Of a stretch of 64,000 nt of DNA, positions 1 through 7,910 are shown piece by piece; the stretch's first letter is position 1; each line of letters starts with the position of its first letter. The stretch covers positions 1 through 64,000 of the forward strand of contig JBLWUP010000024.1 in NCBI GenBank assembly GCA_048268885.1, written 5' to 3'. Both the position numbers and the translations under genes were made by a program. Source of the DNA: Pelagibius sp048268885. Lineage in GTDB: Bacteria > Pseudomonadota > Alphaproteobacteria > Kiloniellales > Kiloniellaceae. The notes beneath the pieces were generated by a model. It was given only the letters and a program-made list of their open reading frames with translations. It was not told the origin of the DNA and searched no databases.

Positions 1-75
1 CAGGTTGCTCTAACCTTTGAAGATAGATCAATTTATCCCCGGTCAGGTGATTCCACCTGACCGGGGATTGATCTA
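1..75. repeat. Double-hairpin repeat element, copy 1 (cut by window edge)
   Basis: This is nearly identical to the element at 48931-49035. The complete hairpin here has outer arms TAGATCAAT (24-32) and ATTGATCTA (67-75) and an inner stem that closes on the loop ATTC. A 4-nt bulge (TTAT) lies on the left arm. The end of a first hairpin (GTTGCTCTA, 4-12) and the spacer ACCTTTGAAGA come before it. Against copy 2, position 39 is C rather than T and its partner at 64 is G rather than A, so the stem is kept by a compensatory pair. The outer TAG on the minus strand (75-73) is also the stop codon of the neighbouring GH16 gene. Confidence 0.85.
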
Positions 76-2160
76 GTACACCTGGATCTGCGACGCCACG
101 TCGTTCACCAAGTCGGTGAGCCTATCGACCGTGCCGTTGCCGGCGCCGGCAAAGGTGATCGAGGCGCCGTTGTCGAAAGCGACCACCACGTCGCCGCCCG
201 GCCCGGCGTCGGTCACCTCGCTCACCGCGGCGAGCAGATCGCCGACGTCCCTGTCGCCGTCCGCGTCGCTGTCGATGACGTCCTTGAAGGCCAGGCGGTC
301 GCGCGCCGCATCGAAACCCACGATGGTGTCGTTGCCGTCGCCGCCGGCGCTGTCGAACCCGCGGAAGAAGTGATAGTTCGCGCCGCCACCGCCGTCGAGC
401 AGGTCGTCGCCGCGGCGGCCATTCAGGTTGTCGTCGCCACCGCCGCCGCGCAGTTCGTTCGCCCCGTCGGTGCCGCGCAGCGTATCGTTGCCTTGACCGC
501 CCAGCACGTTCTCGATGGAAACCAGCAGGTCGCGGCTGCCGGCGGCCTCCATGATTCCCGCCTGCAGGTCGACCAGCAGGTCGCCGCGCGAGGCGGAGAG
601 GATCACCGTGTCCTCCCCGGCGCCGCCATCCAGCGTGTCGTTGCCGCTGCCGCCACGCAGGCTGTCGTTGCCCTCGCCCCCGATGAGCAGGTCGGCGCCG
701 GCCAGCCCCTGCAGATCGTCGTGACCGAGACCGCCGTTCAGCCGGTCCGCCGCGCTGCCGCCGATCAGCGTCTCGTCGCCGACGCCCAGGACATCGTCCA
801 GGCTATAGGCACGGACGGTGTCGATCCGCATCTCCGCCGGCAATGCGCCGTCGGGCGAGCCCGCAATGCCGCCGACCGCCAGGTCCACCAGCAGGTACAT
901 CGGATCGTGCAGGTCGTCCGGCGTCGCGGTTTCCGCGACCTGCAGGCCGTCGTAATACCAGGTGATCTGCTCCGGCCCCCAGAGCACGCCGTAGCTGTGA
1001 AAGCCGTCGCTGTCGGCCACGTCGGCGTAATGCCGCTCGATGGCATGGCCACCCCCGGCCGTGGAGTGGGTGGTCATGATCAGCCGCTCCGGGTCCTGGC
1101 CGATCAGTTCGACCACGTCGAGCTCGGGCGGCCAGCTGCCGTCGGCCGGCAGCAGCCAGAAGGCCGGCCAGAGACCCTTGCCTTCCGGCATGTCGGCGCG
1201 GATCTCGAAGTAGCCGTAGGTCTGGGCAAAGCTGTTGAAGCTGGTGAGCAGCCCCGAGGTGTAGTCGTAGCCGCCGATTTCGGGCTGAAGCGTCTCCGGC
1301 GCCGCCGCCGCGGTAATGGTCAGCACGCCGTCTTCGACACGGAAGGGATCGAGGGCCTGCGTGGGGCCATAGTCGGTATCGACGAACCAGTTCGACAGGC
1401 CTTCCAGCGTCGAGCCGTTCTCTCCCGCCCACCAGAAGTTGGAATCCCAGGTGCCGCCCGCGCCGTCCCACAGCGACAGGCTGTCGAAATCGTCGCGGAA
1501 GGTGGGGGTGAGGCCCGCGAGATCGATCTCCAGCGCGAACTGATCGGCGGCCAGATCGCCGACAGCGGTGTCGGCGAATACCAGGATCTCGCCGTCCCCG
1601 AGGTCGAGCACTGCGTCGGCGCCCTGCTGGGTCAGGCGCGCGGCGATCTCGCCGAAGGAGGAGAAGCCGGCGCCGGAGAGCCGCAGGATGTCGTCGCCGG
1701 AAAAGTCGAGGATCAGGTCGCTGCCGTTGCCGGTCGTCACCGAGAAGACGTCGCTCCCCGCGCCGCCGATCAGCACGTCGTCGCCGGCCCCGCCGTCCAG
1801 CGTCTGGCGGCCGTCGCCGCCCGTCACGATGTTGTCGAGGCCGTTGCCGAAGGCGTGGCGGCCCGCGCCGGTCACCGTCAGGTTCTCGATGTAGTCCGGC
1901 AGGCGGGTGCTCATCCAGGTCTCGATCGTGTCGATGCCTTCGTCGGCCGCCTCCTGAACGGCGTTGTTGGCGCTGTAGATGTGATAGACGTCGTCGCCCG
2001 CGCCGCCGGCCAGCGTCACCGTCACCCCGCTGTCGCCCCAGAAGGAGTCATGGCTTGCCGTGCCCTCAAGCAACGGACCGGCCCCGGTGGCGGAGATGTG
2101 GTGGACCGAGGCGGCGCTGTAGCTGAGCAGCACACCCCGGGCATTGGTGACAACCGTCAT
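73..2160 (-). CDS. Secreted GH16 glycoside hydrolase with RTX repeats
   Basis: A 695-aa protein that probably cleaves beta-1,3/1,4-glucan-type or exopolysaccharide chains outside the cell. The central GH16 domain (about residues 215-455) has the catalytic signature ELDVVE at 346-351, fitting the family pattern ExDxxE. RTX calcium-binding nonapeptides (GGxGxDxLx) occur before it (about 30-130) and in a longer block after it (about 460-600). There is no N-terminal signal peptide, which with RTX repeats points to type I secretion, as in the rhizobial glycanases ExsH and PlyA. No ABC/HlyD/TolC genes are nearby. The ATG at 2160 was chosen because GGGAG precedes it at good spacing; longer versions run into the tRNA. 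The exact substrate is unknown. Confidence 0.88.
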   Translation of the reverse strand: MTVVTNARGVLLSYSAASVHHISATGAGPLLEGTASHDSFWGDSGVTVTLAGGAGDDVYHIYSANNAVQEAADEGIDTIETWMSTRLPDYIENLTVTGAGRHAFGNGLDNIVTGGDGRQTLDGGAGDDVLIGGAGSDVFSVTTGNGSDLILDFSGDDILRLSGAGFSSFGEIAARLTQQGADAVLDLGDGEILVFADTAVGDLAADQFALEIDLAGLTPTFRDDFDSLSLWDGAGGTWDSNFWWAGENGSTLEGLSNWFVDTDYGPTQALDPFRVEDGVLTITAAAAPETLQPEIGGYDYTSGLLTSFNSFAQTYGYFEIRADMPEGKGLWPAFWLLPADGSWPPELDVVELIGQDPERLIMTTHSTAGGGHAIERHYADVADSDGFHSYGVLWGPEQITWYYDGLQVAETATPDDLHDPMYLLVDLAVGGIAGSPDGALPAEMRIDTVRAYSLDDVLGVGDETLIGGSAADRLNGGLGHDDLQGLAGADLLIGGEGNDSLRGGSGNDTLDGGAGEDTVILSASRGDLLVDLQAGIMEAAGSRDLLVSIENVLGGQGNDTLRGTDGANELRGGGGDDNLNGRRGDDLLDGGGGANYHFFRGFDSAGGDGNDTIVGFDAARDRLAFKDVIDSDADGDRDVGDLLAAVSEVTDAGPGGDVVVAFDNGASITFAGAGNGTVDRLTDLVNDVASQIQVY

Positions 2161-2385
2161 GGCGGAACTCCCGCATCCTGCGTTGAACATCCGGCCGGCG
2201 GACTCAACGGCGCGCTCAACGACGTGCGAGTGCCGGCCCCTTGCAAGACCGCCTAGCACGCAAAACCATTCCAGGTGGTAAACCGCCGCCGCCTTCGCCC
2301 AAGATTGACGCAGCCTGTGGCAACAGGGGACCGCGGCGCAGGGCCTGCCCCACGTCGGGTGCATTTCGGAGAAGAGGGAGAGGAA

Positions 2386-2461
2386 TGGTGCCGCCTGGGT
2401 GACTTGAACACCCGACCCTCGCATTACGAATGCGATGCTCTACCAGCTGAGCTAAGGCGGC
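2386..2461 (-). tRNA. tRNA-Thr (anticodon CGT), CCA encoded
   Basis: On the minus strand the acceptor arms GCCGCCT and AGGCGGC pair. The D-arm (TAGCTCAGCTGGTAGAGC), the anticodon stem TCGCA/TGCGA with loop TTCGTAA, and the T-loop GTTCAAGTC are all present. The loop places CGT at the anticodon, which reads the Thr codon ACG. The 3' CCA is encoded (TGG at 2386-2388 on the plus strand). It lies about 225 bp upstream of the GH16 gene on the same strand. Confidence 0.95.
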
Positions 2462-2673
2462 ACTATGGCCGGGATCTCTTGCCGAAAACGGGCGAAAAGA
2501 GCGAACCCGGCGGTTCCTGGGCGCGGACATTACGGCGAAGCCGCGCTGGACGCAAGTCCCGGCGTTTCCCGCCGGACCAACCCTTTAGCTAAGGCTTCCG
2601 CCTTAAGCCAGGGTTAACGTCCGCCTGAATGTGGGGCGCGGGACGCCCCGGACAAGACTTCGGCAATGCGGCC

Positions 2674-4296
2674 TCAGCGGCGCGGGGGGACGTAGCCCTC
2701 GACCGCCGCGGACTCGTCGCTGTCGTCGTCCTGCGGCGCGGCGGTGCGGCTGTTCTGCGCGGCCGGCGGTGTCGCGCCGTCGCTGCCGGATTTCGCCTCG
2801 CCGCCTTCCGGCGCGGCCGGCTTCACCCGGTCCGGCGGTCCGGGCAGAGGGGTCACCGGCGGCAGGCTGCCCGCCGGGATCGGGGCCGGGGACTGAACCG
2901 CAGCGCCGCTTTCCCCGGATGGACCGGACGGTTTGGGTGGCGCCTTGGCGGCGATCTGCAGCACTTCGCCGCCCGCCGCCAGACTGGCCGGGCCGACATG
3001 GCGCGGCACCCGCCAGGTGAGGCTGTCGAAGGCCCCGCAGGCGCCGCAGTCGGCGCTCCAGCGCGCGGCGACGGCGCCGCAGGTATCGCAGACCCAGGTC
3101 GGGTCGGGCGGCGCCACGGCGGCGCGCTCCAGCCAGCGCCGGGCGGTGGCGGTGTCCTTGCGCTCGGCCTCTTCCAGGCGCGCCATGAGTCGGCAGACCT
3201 GGGCGCGCGGCGGTTCCTCGCCGTCCAGTTTCACCAGGTCGCCCAGGTGACGCCGCGCCTCGCCCCACAGTTCGGCCTCGAGGTTCGCTTCGGCCAGCGC
3301 CAGATGGCTCTCGCGGTGCTTGGGATTGAGCGCGGCAAGCTTGGTGAAGCGCTTCACCTGCTCCAGCGGCTTGGCGTCCGGCGCGGCCTCCCGGTAGAGC
3401 GCCGCCAGCTCGGCGCTGGGCGTGCGCGGCCAGGAGCGCTCGATGACCTTGGCGGCCTCGCGGTAGCCTTTGCGCTCGACGGCGAGCCTCGCGTGCAGCA
3501 AGGCGGCGGCCAGCAGATCGGGGTCGGCCTTGTCGGCGGCGCGCGCCTGGGTGAAGGCCTCCTCCTTGCGCCCCTCGGCCAGCAGGCGCTCGGCCTTGGC
3601 CAGGGTGATGACGGCGCCCTTGTGCTCGGCCGCCGGCTTGTCGATTGCCTTGATCTTCACCGCCTGCTTCAGGGCGGCGGCGGCGCCGTCCAGGTCGCCG
3701 GTGCGCTCGCTCAGTTCGAAGAGGTTGGTCACCACCCAGGGCGTCTTCGGCCGCAGGGCGTGGGCCTGGCGCACATAGCCGAGGGCGCGGTGATGATCGC
3801 CTTCGCGCAGCGCCTGCATCAGCAGGCCGCGCAGGCCGAGGAACCGGGTCTCCGGCTTCTCCAGCATGGCGTTGAAGTACTTCTCCGCCGCCTTTTCGTC
3901 GCCGTTCAGCTGCGCCGCCTGGGCGGACAGCAGCAGGGTGATGGGCGGATCCTCCAGCAGCTCGTCGGCCTTGCGCGACCAGCGTCCCGCTTCCTGCGCA
4001 TCGCCGGCGGCGACCGCCACCATGCCCTGGCTGAGCGCCTTGTAGCCGCGCTTGCGCCGGCCGGAGGACAGCGCCTCGCCGATGCGCCCGGGCGTGCGCA
4101 GGATGCCGCGGATGACCCGGTAGAGCAGGATGACCACGATCGAGAAGACGATGAAGACCAGGACAAGGAATCCGACCGGCGGTTCCAGGCGGTAGCCCAG
4201 CCACTCGATGGTCACATGGCCCGGATGCTGCGCCAGCCAGTAGGCGGCGAAGATGGCGGCGGCGGCGAGTACCGCGAAAACGATCGTACGGCGCAT
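2674..4296 (-). CDS. hemY: HemY-family membrane protein with TPR region
   Basis: A 540-aa inner-membrane protein of the HemY N-terminal family, found at the end of hemCD operons and linked to late tetrapyrrole synthesis, though its exact role is unsettled. Two membrane helices (about residues 5-22 and 41-62) flank a short periplasmic segment containing the family-typical HPGHVTIEWLGYRLE. A long TPR-like helical region follows. A C-terminal CxxC...CxxC knuckle (CDTCG then CGACG, about residues 400-420) looks like a rubredoxin or zinc ribbon. The tail is Pro/Ala-rich and disordered. It starts 3 bp after the stop of the coiled-coil gene, so the two are probably translated from one mRNA. Confidence 0.85.
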   Translation of the reverse strand: MRRTIVFAVLAAAAIFAAYWLAQHPGHVTIEWLGYRLEPPVGFLVLVFIVFSIVVILLYRVIRGILRTPGRIGEALSSGRRKRGYKALSQGMVAVAAGDAQEAGRWSRKADELLEDPPITLLLSAQAAQLNGDEKAAEKYFNAMLEKPETRFLGLRGLLMQALREGDHHRALGYVRQAHALRPKTPWVVTNLFELSERTGDLDGAAAALKQAVKIKAIDKPAAEHKGAVITLAKAERLLAEGRKEEAFTQARAADKADPDLLAAALLHARLAVERKGYREAAKVIERSWPRTPSAELAALYREAAPDAKPLEQVKRFTKLAALNPKHRESHLALAEANLEAELWGEARRHLGDLVKLDGEEPPRAQVCRLMARLEEAERKDTATARRWLERAAVAPPDPTWVCDTCGAVAARWSADCGACGAFDSLTWRVPRHVGPASLAAGGEVLQIAAKAPPKPSGPSGESGAAVQSPAPIPAGSLPPVTPLPGPPDRVKPAAPEGGEAKSGSDGATPPAAQNSRTAAPQDDDSDESAAVEGYVPPRR

Positions 4297-4299
4297 GGC

Positions 4300-6003
4300 T
4301 TAGCCGCCGGCCAGGGTGGCGAAGCGCTGCGAGACCAGCGCGCCCAGGGCGCTGACCGCCCGCTCCGCGGCGAGCCGCGCCTCGGCATCGGCCCGCCAGC
4401 TCGCCGCGGCCTCGGCCGCGGCGCCTTCCAGGGCGTCCAATTCGGCCAGGGCCCCGGCCAGGTCGCCGTCGTTCAGCTTCACTTCGGCGCGGGCGGCGAC
4501 CGCCGTCGGCGCGTCGCCTTCGACCAGCCCCACCGGCCGCAGGTTCACGGCCTCGGCCACGCGGCGCAGCACGCCCGCCGACCAGCCCTCGCCTTCCTCG
4601 CCCACCTCGATGGCGGCGATGCGGCGCGCAACTTCCGGGAAGCTGGCCTGCAGGTCGAGCAGACTCGGCAGGCCGGCCGGGGCACGGCGCTCCAGCGGCG
4701 CGATCGCGCTGGCCAGGGCGGCGTCCTCGCCGGCCAGGTTCTGCAACATGGTGAGCGGCTGATCGTAGGGCCCGGAGCCGCGCAGCGCATCGCGCAGCTG
4801 CAGCGTCGCCAACAGCATCAGGGTTTCGCGGCTGCCCGGCGCGGCCTCACGCGCCGCGGCGGCGGCGTTCAGCGCTTCCTCGGTCTCGGCCAGACGCGTT
4901 GCCAGCTCCGACTGTTCGCGCAGCAGGTCGTCGAGGCGCTGGGCTTCGCTGCTGAGACGACTGGAGAGTTCCGGCGACGGCGAACTGGCGACGTTGCGCA
5001 GGGCGGTCAGATCCTGCTCCGCCGCCTCCAGGCGGTCGGTGACGCGCGCCATCTGGGTGTTCAGCGATTCCAGCGCCGCGCGAGTGTCGGGGTCCTGGCC
5101 GCCGCCCTGGGAGATGGCCGATTCCAATGTCGCCAAGCGCTCGCTCAGGCCGGACAAGGCGGCGCTGTTGTCCGCCGGCAGGGCCGCCTGCAATTCCTCC
5201 AGACGCGTTTCCATGTCGCCCAGCGCGGCGGAGACGCTGTCGCCCTGCGCGCTGTCGCCCTGGCCGAGAAAACCGCGCCAGTAGGGTTGCGTATAGATGG
5301 TGGCGCCCGCCACGGCGACGGCGAGCAGCACGCCGAGGCCCAAGCCGGGCAGAAAGCCGCTGCCGCGCCCGGAAGAAGACGAGGAGGAAGGAGAAGACGG
5401 CGGGGCGGAGCTGGGCGGGACCTGGCTCTTGCCCGCGCCCGGCTTTTCCGATTTGCCGGCGTCGCCAGACTTATCTGACTTGCCGGCGTCGCCGCCGGGC
5501 TTGTCTGACTTGCCGGCGTCGCCGCCGGCGGGGCGCGGTTTCGCCGCAGCCGAAGCGGCGGACATGCGGCCCGACTCGTCCAGCTTCTCGTCCAGCTTCT
5601 CGGCCAGCTTCCCGTCCTGCTTATCGGTTTTCTTCTCGTTCGCCTTAGCGTTTTCGCCGGGGCCTTTATCGGACACTGCGGTCGCCTTTCCTTCGATCAC
5701 CTGCGGCTGCGCGGAGCCGCCTTCACTGGGGGCCGAGGCCCGGAGCACCGCAGGATCAATATCGACAGAGTTCTTCTGCGCGGCGGCGCGGATCTGGTCG
5801 TGGCGGTTGGCGGGGATGGCGCTGCGTTCCTTCCAGCCCTGCACCGTCGAAACCGCCAGGCCGAGCTGCTTGGCCATCGGGCGGATGCCGCCAAAGGCCT
5901 CGATGATGGCCAGCGCGGGCGCCTCCGCCGTGTCGGGGGGCTGTGAAGTGCCTGTCCTGTCCGTCCCGGCGTTCCCGCCGCCTTGCCCGTCGGAATCCGT
6001 CAT
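4300..6003 (-). CDS. Mitofilin-like (COG4223) membrane protein with N-terminal HTH-like domain
   Basis: A 567-aa protein in the position usually held by the HemX/mitofilin-like gene of alphaproteobacterial hem operons. Residues about 37-90 (FGGIRPMAKQLGLAVSTVQG onward) look like a helix-turn-helix and resemble the domain annotated as carph-isopro in alphaproteobacteria. A Lys/Asp/Gly-rich linker with repeated GDAGKSDK units follows, then one membrane helix (about 218-240), a long coiled coil and a C-terminal helical domain as in COG4223. The ATG at 6003 (AGGA just upstream) is preferred to an upstream TTG at 6045. The role is probably envelope or membrane organisation; the function of the HTH is unknown. 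Confidence 0.8.
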   Translation of the reverse strand: MTDSDGQGGGNAGTDRTGTSQPPDTAEAPALAIIEAFGGIRPMAKQLGLAVSTVQGWKERSAIPANRHDQIRAAAQKNSVDIDPAVLRASAPSEGGSAQPQVIEGKATAVSDKGPGENAKANEKKTDKQDGKLAEKLDEKLDESGRMSAASAAAKPRPAGGDAGKSDKPGGDAGKSDKSGDAGKSEKPGAGKSQVPPSSAPPSSPSSSSSSGRGSGFLPGLGLGVLLAVAVAGATIYTQPYWRGFLGQGDSAQGDSVSAALGDMETRLEELQAALPADNSAALSGLSERLATLESAISQGGGQDPDTRAALESLNTQMARVTDRLEAAEQDLTALRNVASSPSPELSSRLSSEAQRLDDLLREQSELATRLAETEEALNAAAAAREAAPGSRETLMLLATLQLRDALRGSGPYDQPLTMLQNLAGEDAALASAIAPLERRAPAGLPSLLDLQASFPEVARRIAAIEVGEEGEGWSAGVLRRVAEAVNLRPVGLVEGDAPTAVAARAEVKLNDGDLAGALAELDALEGAAAEAAASWRADAEARLAAERAVSALGALVSQRFATLAGG

Positions 6004-6083
6004 CGTTCCTGCGCGTAAAACCGTCCCGTTTATCGTTGCCGCCAATCCCCTGTGTCATGGCGGATCTTGCATCATGGCAAAGT

Positions 6084-6116
6084 CGTACGCTCCTTTGTAC
6101 GCCTCTCGGGCGTACG
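6084..6116. other. Hairpin between hemD and the mitofilin-like gene
   Basis: The stem GTACGCC (6097-6103) pairs with GGCGTAC (6109-6115) around a 5-nt loop. A further CGTACG at 6084-6089 offers a competing partner for CGTACG at 6111-6116. It sits 14 bp after the hemD stop in a 126-bp gap within the operon. No T-run follows, so it is more likely an mRNA-processing or attenuating hairpin than a full terminator. Confidence 0.4.
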
Positions 6117-6129
6117 TTGCAGCGCAAAA

Positions 6130-6867
6130 TTACACCTTTCCGGCATCCCCTGCAGCCAAAGCGTCCAGTTCGGCCAGCAGCGCATCCTGTTCCGGACGTA
6201 CCGCCACGGCGAGACGCCGCCAGGAAAGCCCCGAAATCTGCGCCGCGACGGCCTGGCTGAGGCACAGCGCCGTCACCTTGCGGCAATCCTGCAACAAATC
6301 CGCCGCCGCCACCAAGCTAGCAAAGGCCGCCGCGGTGCGGGGCGAGAAAAATGTGGCGACGTCAATCAATCCGGCGTTGAGCGCACGGGTACAGTCCTCG
6401 GTCAGGGCCGTCGCCATCGCCGCATCGTAGAGCACCGCGCGCAACACCGCGAACCCCGCCGCCGTCAAGGCGCCCTGCAGATCGCCGGCCAGCTTGCCCG
6501 CCGCCGGGTGCAGCAGCGGTCCGTCAGCCGGGTCGAGCTTTCCCATGACCAACGCGGCCAGGTCGTCAACGTTCCCCGCCGCCGAGGCGACGTCGGTGAA
6601 GCCCAGCTCGCGGGCGGAGGCGGCGCTGGCGTCGCCGACCGCGTAGACCGGCAGGCCGCGGCGCGGGTCGAGGGCGGCGAAGGCCCGCACCCCGTTGGCG
6701 CTGGTGATCAGCAGCGCCTGCGCCGCCTCGTGTCCCGCCGGCCAGTCGACGTCTTCGCGCAGTGTGATGGTGAGCAGCGGCTCCAGGATCGCTTCATGAC
6801 CGCGCGCCTCCAGGGCCGCCACCAGGGCGGCGGCATCCTCGCGCGGCCGGGTGACCAGGACGCGCAT
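6130..6867 (-). CDS. hemD: Uroporphyrinogen-III synthase
   Basis: A 245-aa cytoplasmic enzyme that closes and isomerises hydroxymethylbilane to uroporphyrinogen III, the branch point of heme and cobalamin synthesis. The N-terminus MRVLVTRPREDAAALVAALE is typical of HemD, with later family features such as ITSANGVRAFA and VYAVGDASAASA. Length is normal. It begins 15 bp after the hemC stop, so it is in the same operon and acts on the HemC product. HemD sequences diverge strongly, so the call rests on the N-terminal motif together with the hemC neighbour. Confidence 0.93.
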   Translation of the reverse strand: MRVLVTRPREDAAALVAALEARGHEAILEPLLTITLREDVDWPAGHEAAQALLITSANGVRAFAALDPRRGLPVYAVGDASAASARELGFTDVASAAGNVDDLAALVMGKLDPADGPLLHPAAGKLAGDLQGALTAAGFAVLRAVLYDAAMATALTEDCTRALNAGLIDVATFFSPRTAAAFASLVAAADLLQDCRKVTALCLSQAVAAQISGLSWRRLAVAVRPEQDALLAELDALAAGDAGKV

Positions 6868-6882
6868 CGCCGCCGACCCCTC

Positions 6883-7830
6883 TTAGTGTCCGGTGATGGC
6901 GGCGAAGAACTCCGGCCCGCCGGCGGCCTTCAGCCGTTCGCCGAGCGTCTTGCCGAGCTGCGTGGCCGCCGCAAGCGGGCCGGAAATCTCGTCGGCATGC
7001 ACCTTGCTGCCGTCCGGCAGGGCCACCAGGCCGCGCAGGCGCAGCGTCCCGCCGTCGGCGATTTCGGCCAGGCCGGCGATCGGCGTCTTGCAGGACCCGT
7101 CCAGTTCCGCCAAGAGCGCCCGCTCCGCCGTGACCCGCTGGGTCGTCTCGGCGCAGCAGATGGCGTCCAGCCAGCGCCGCGCCTGCGCATCGTCCTCACG
7201 GATCTCCAGGCCGATGGCGCCCTGGCCCACCGCCGGCAGCATTTCCTCCGGCGCCAAGGCGCCGGTGATCTTGTCGGCTTCGCCCAGGCGCTTCAGGCCC
7301 GCCACCGCCAGCAGGGTGGCGTCGACCTCCCCCTCGGCCAGCTTGCGCAGGCGCGTCGCGACGTTGCCGCGGAAGTTCACCACCTTCAGGTCGGGCCGGG
7401 CGGCGAGGGTCTGCGCCTGGCGGCGCAGCGAGGCGCTGCCCACCACCGCCCCCTGGGGCAGGTCGGTGATCCGTGGGCCGTGCGGCGAGAAGAAGGCGTC
7501 GCGCACGTCCTCGCGCGGCAGCAGGTGCTCGACCGTCAGGCCGTCGGGCAGCCAGGTTGGCACGTCCTTCATGGAATGCACCGCGGCGTCGATCTGCTTC
7601 GCCAGCAGGGCTTCCTCGATCTCCTTGGTGAAGAGGCCCTTGCCGCCGATCTCCGAGAGGGCGCGGTCTTGGATCTTGTCGCCGGTGGTCTTGATGACGA
7701 CGATGGCGACGGCGTCCTCGCCGGCCAGTTCGGGATGCGCCTCGCCCAGGCGGCGGCGCACCTCGTGGGCCTGGGCCAGGGCCAGCGGCGAGCCCCGGGT
7801 CCCGAGGCGCAAAAGCGGTGTATCAGTCAT
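6883..7830 (-). CDS. hemC: Porphobilinogen deaminase (hydroxymethylbilane synthase)
   Basis: A 315-aa cytoplasmic enzyme that joins four porphobilinogen units into hydroxymethylbilane. The N-terminal signature LRLGTRGSPLALAQA is present, as are the substrate-binding region HSMKDVPTWLPDGL and the repeated-Arg segment GSASLRRQAQ. Cys247 in GSCKTP carries the dipyrromethane cofactor. It is the first gene of the minus-strand operon and lies back-to-back with tsaD (80 bp apart), so the operon promoter should lie in that gap or just inside tsaD. Confidence 0.97.
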   Translation of the reverse strand: MTDTPLLRLGTRGSPLALAQAHEVRRRLGEAHPELAGEDAVAIVVIKTTGDKIQDRALSEIGGKGLFTKEIEEALLAKQIDAAVHSMKDVPTWLPDGLTVEHLLPREDVRDAFFSPHGPRITDLPQGAVVGSASLRRQAQTLAARPDLKVVNFRGNVATRLRKLAEGEVDATLLAVAGLKRLGEADKITGALAPEEMLPAVGQGAIGLEIREDDAQARRWLDAICCAETTQRVTAERALLAELDGSCKTPIAGLAEIADGGTLRLRGLVALPDGSKVHADEISGPLAAATQLGKTLGERLKAAGGPEFFAAITGH

Positions 7831-7842
7831 GGCCTGTAGCTT

Positions 7843-7888
7843 TAGAGCAAGCGCGCGGCGAAGAAAACCGCCGCGCTTGCGAAGATAG
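7843..7888. repeat. Divergent-gap hairpin, possible decayed copy of the double-hairpin element
   Basis: TAGAGCAAGCGCGCGGCG (7843-7860) faces CGCCGCGCTTGC (7869-7880), forming a long GC-rich stem with a 2-nt bulge. GAAGATAG (7881-7888) follows directly. TAGAGCAA and GAAGATAG are also the outer arm and the spacer end of the element at 48931-49035, as if about 10 nt (TCTAACCTTT) had been lost between them. It sits between the divergent hemC and tsaD starts. The relationship is an inference from short matches. Confidence 0.4.
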
Positions 7889-7910
7889 CCAATCCGCGGC
7901 CGAGGCAGTA

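Noticed and set aside
370..2256. 628-codon frame antisense to the RTX-GH16 gene
   Set aside because: Val/Ala/Gln-rich mirror of RTX repeats; the minus-strand gene has a catalytic motif and a good start.
2590..2605. TAAGGC-TTCC-GCCTTA hairpin as terminator of the heme operon
   Set aside because: The stem is only 6 bp and no T-run follows on the minus strand.
2629..5478. 949-codon open frame on the plus strand
   Set aside because: Antisense to hemY and the mitofilin-like gene, with Arg/Gly/Gln-rich translation and no recognisable domain.
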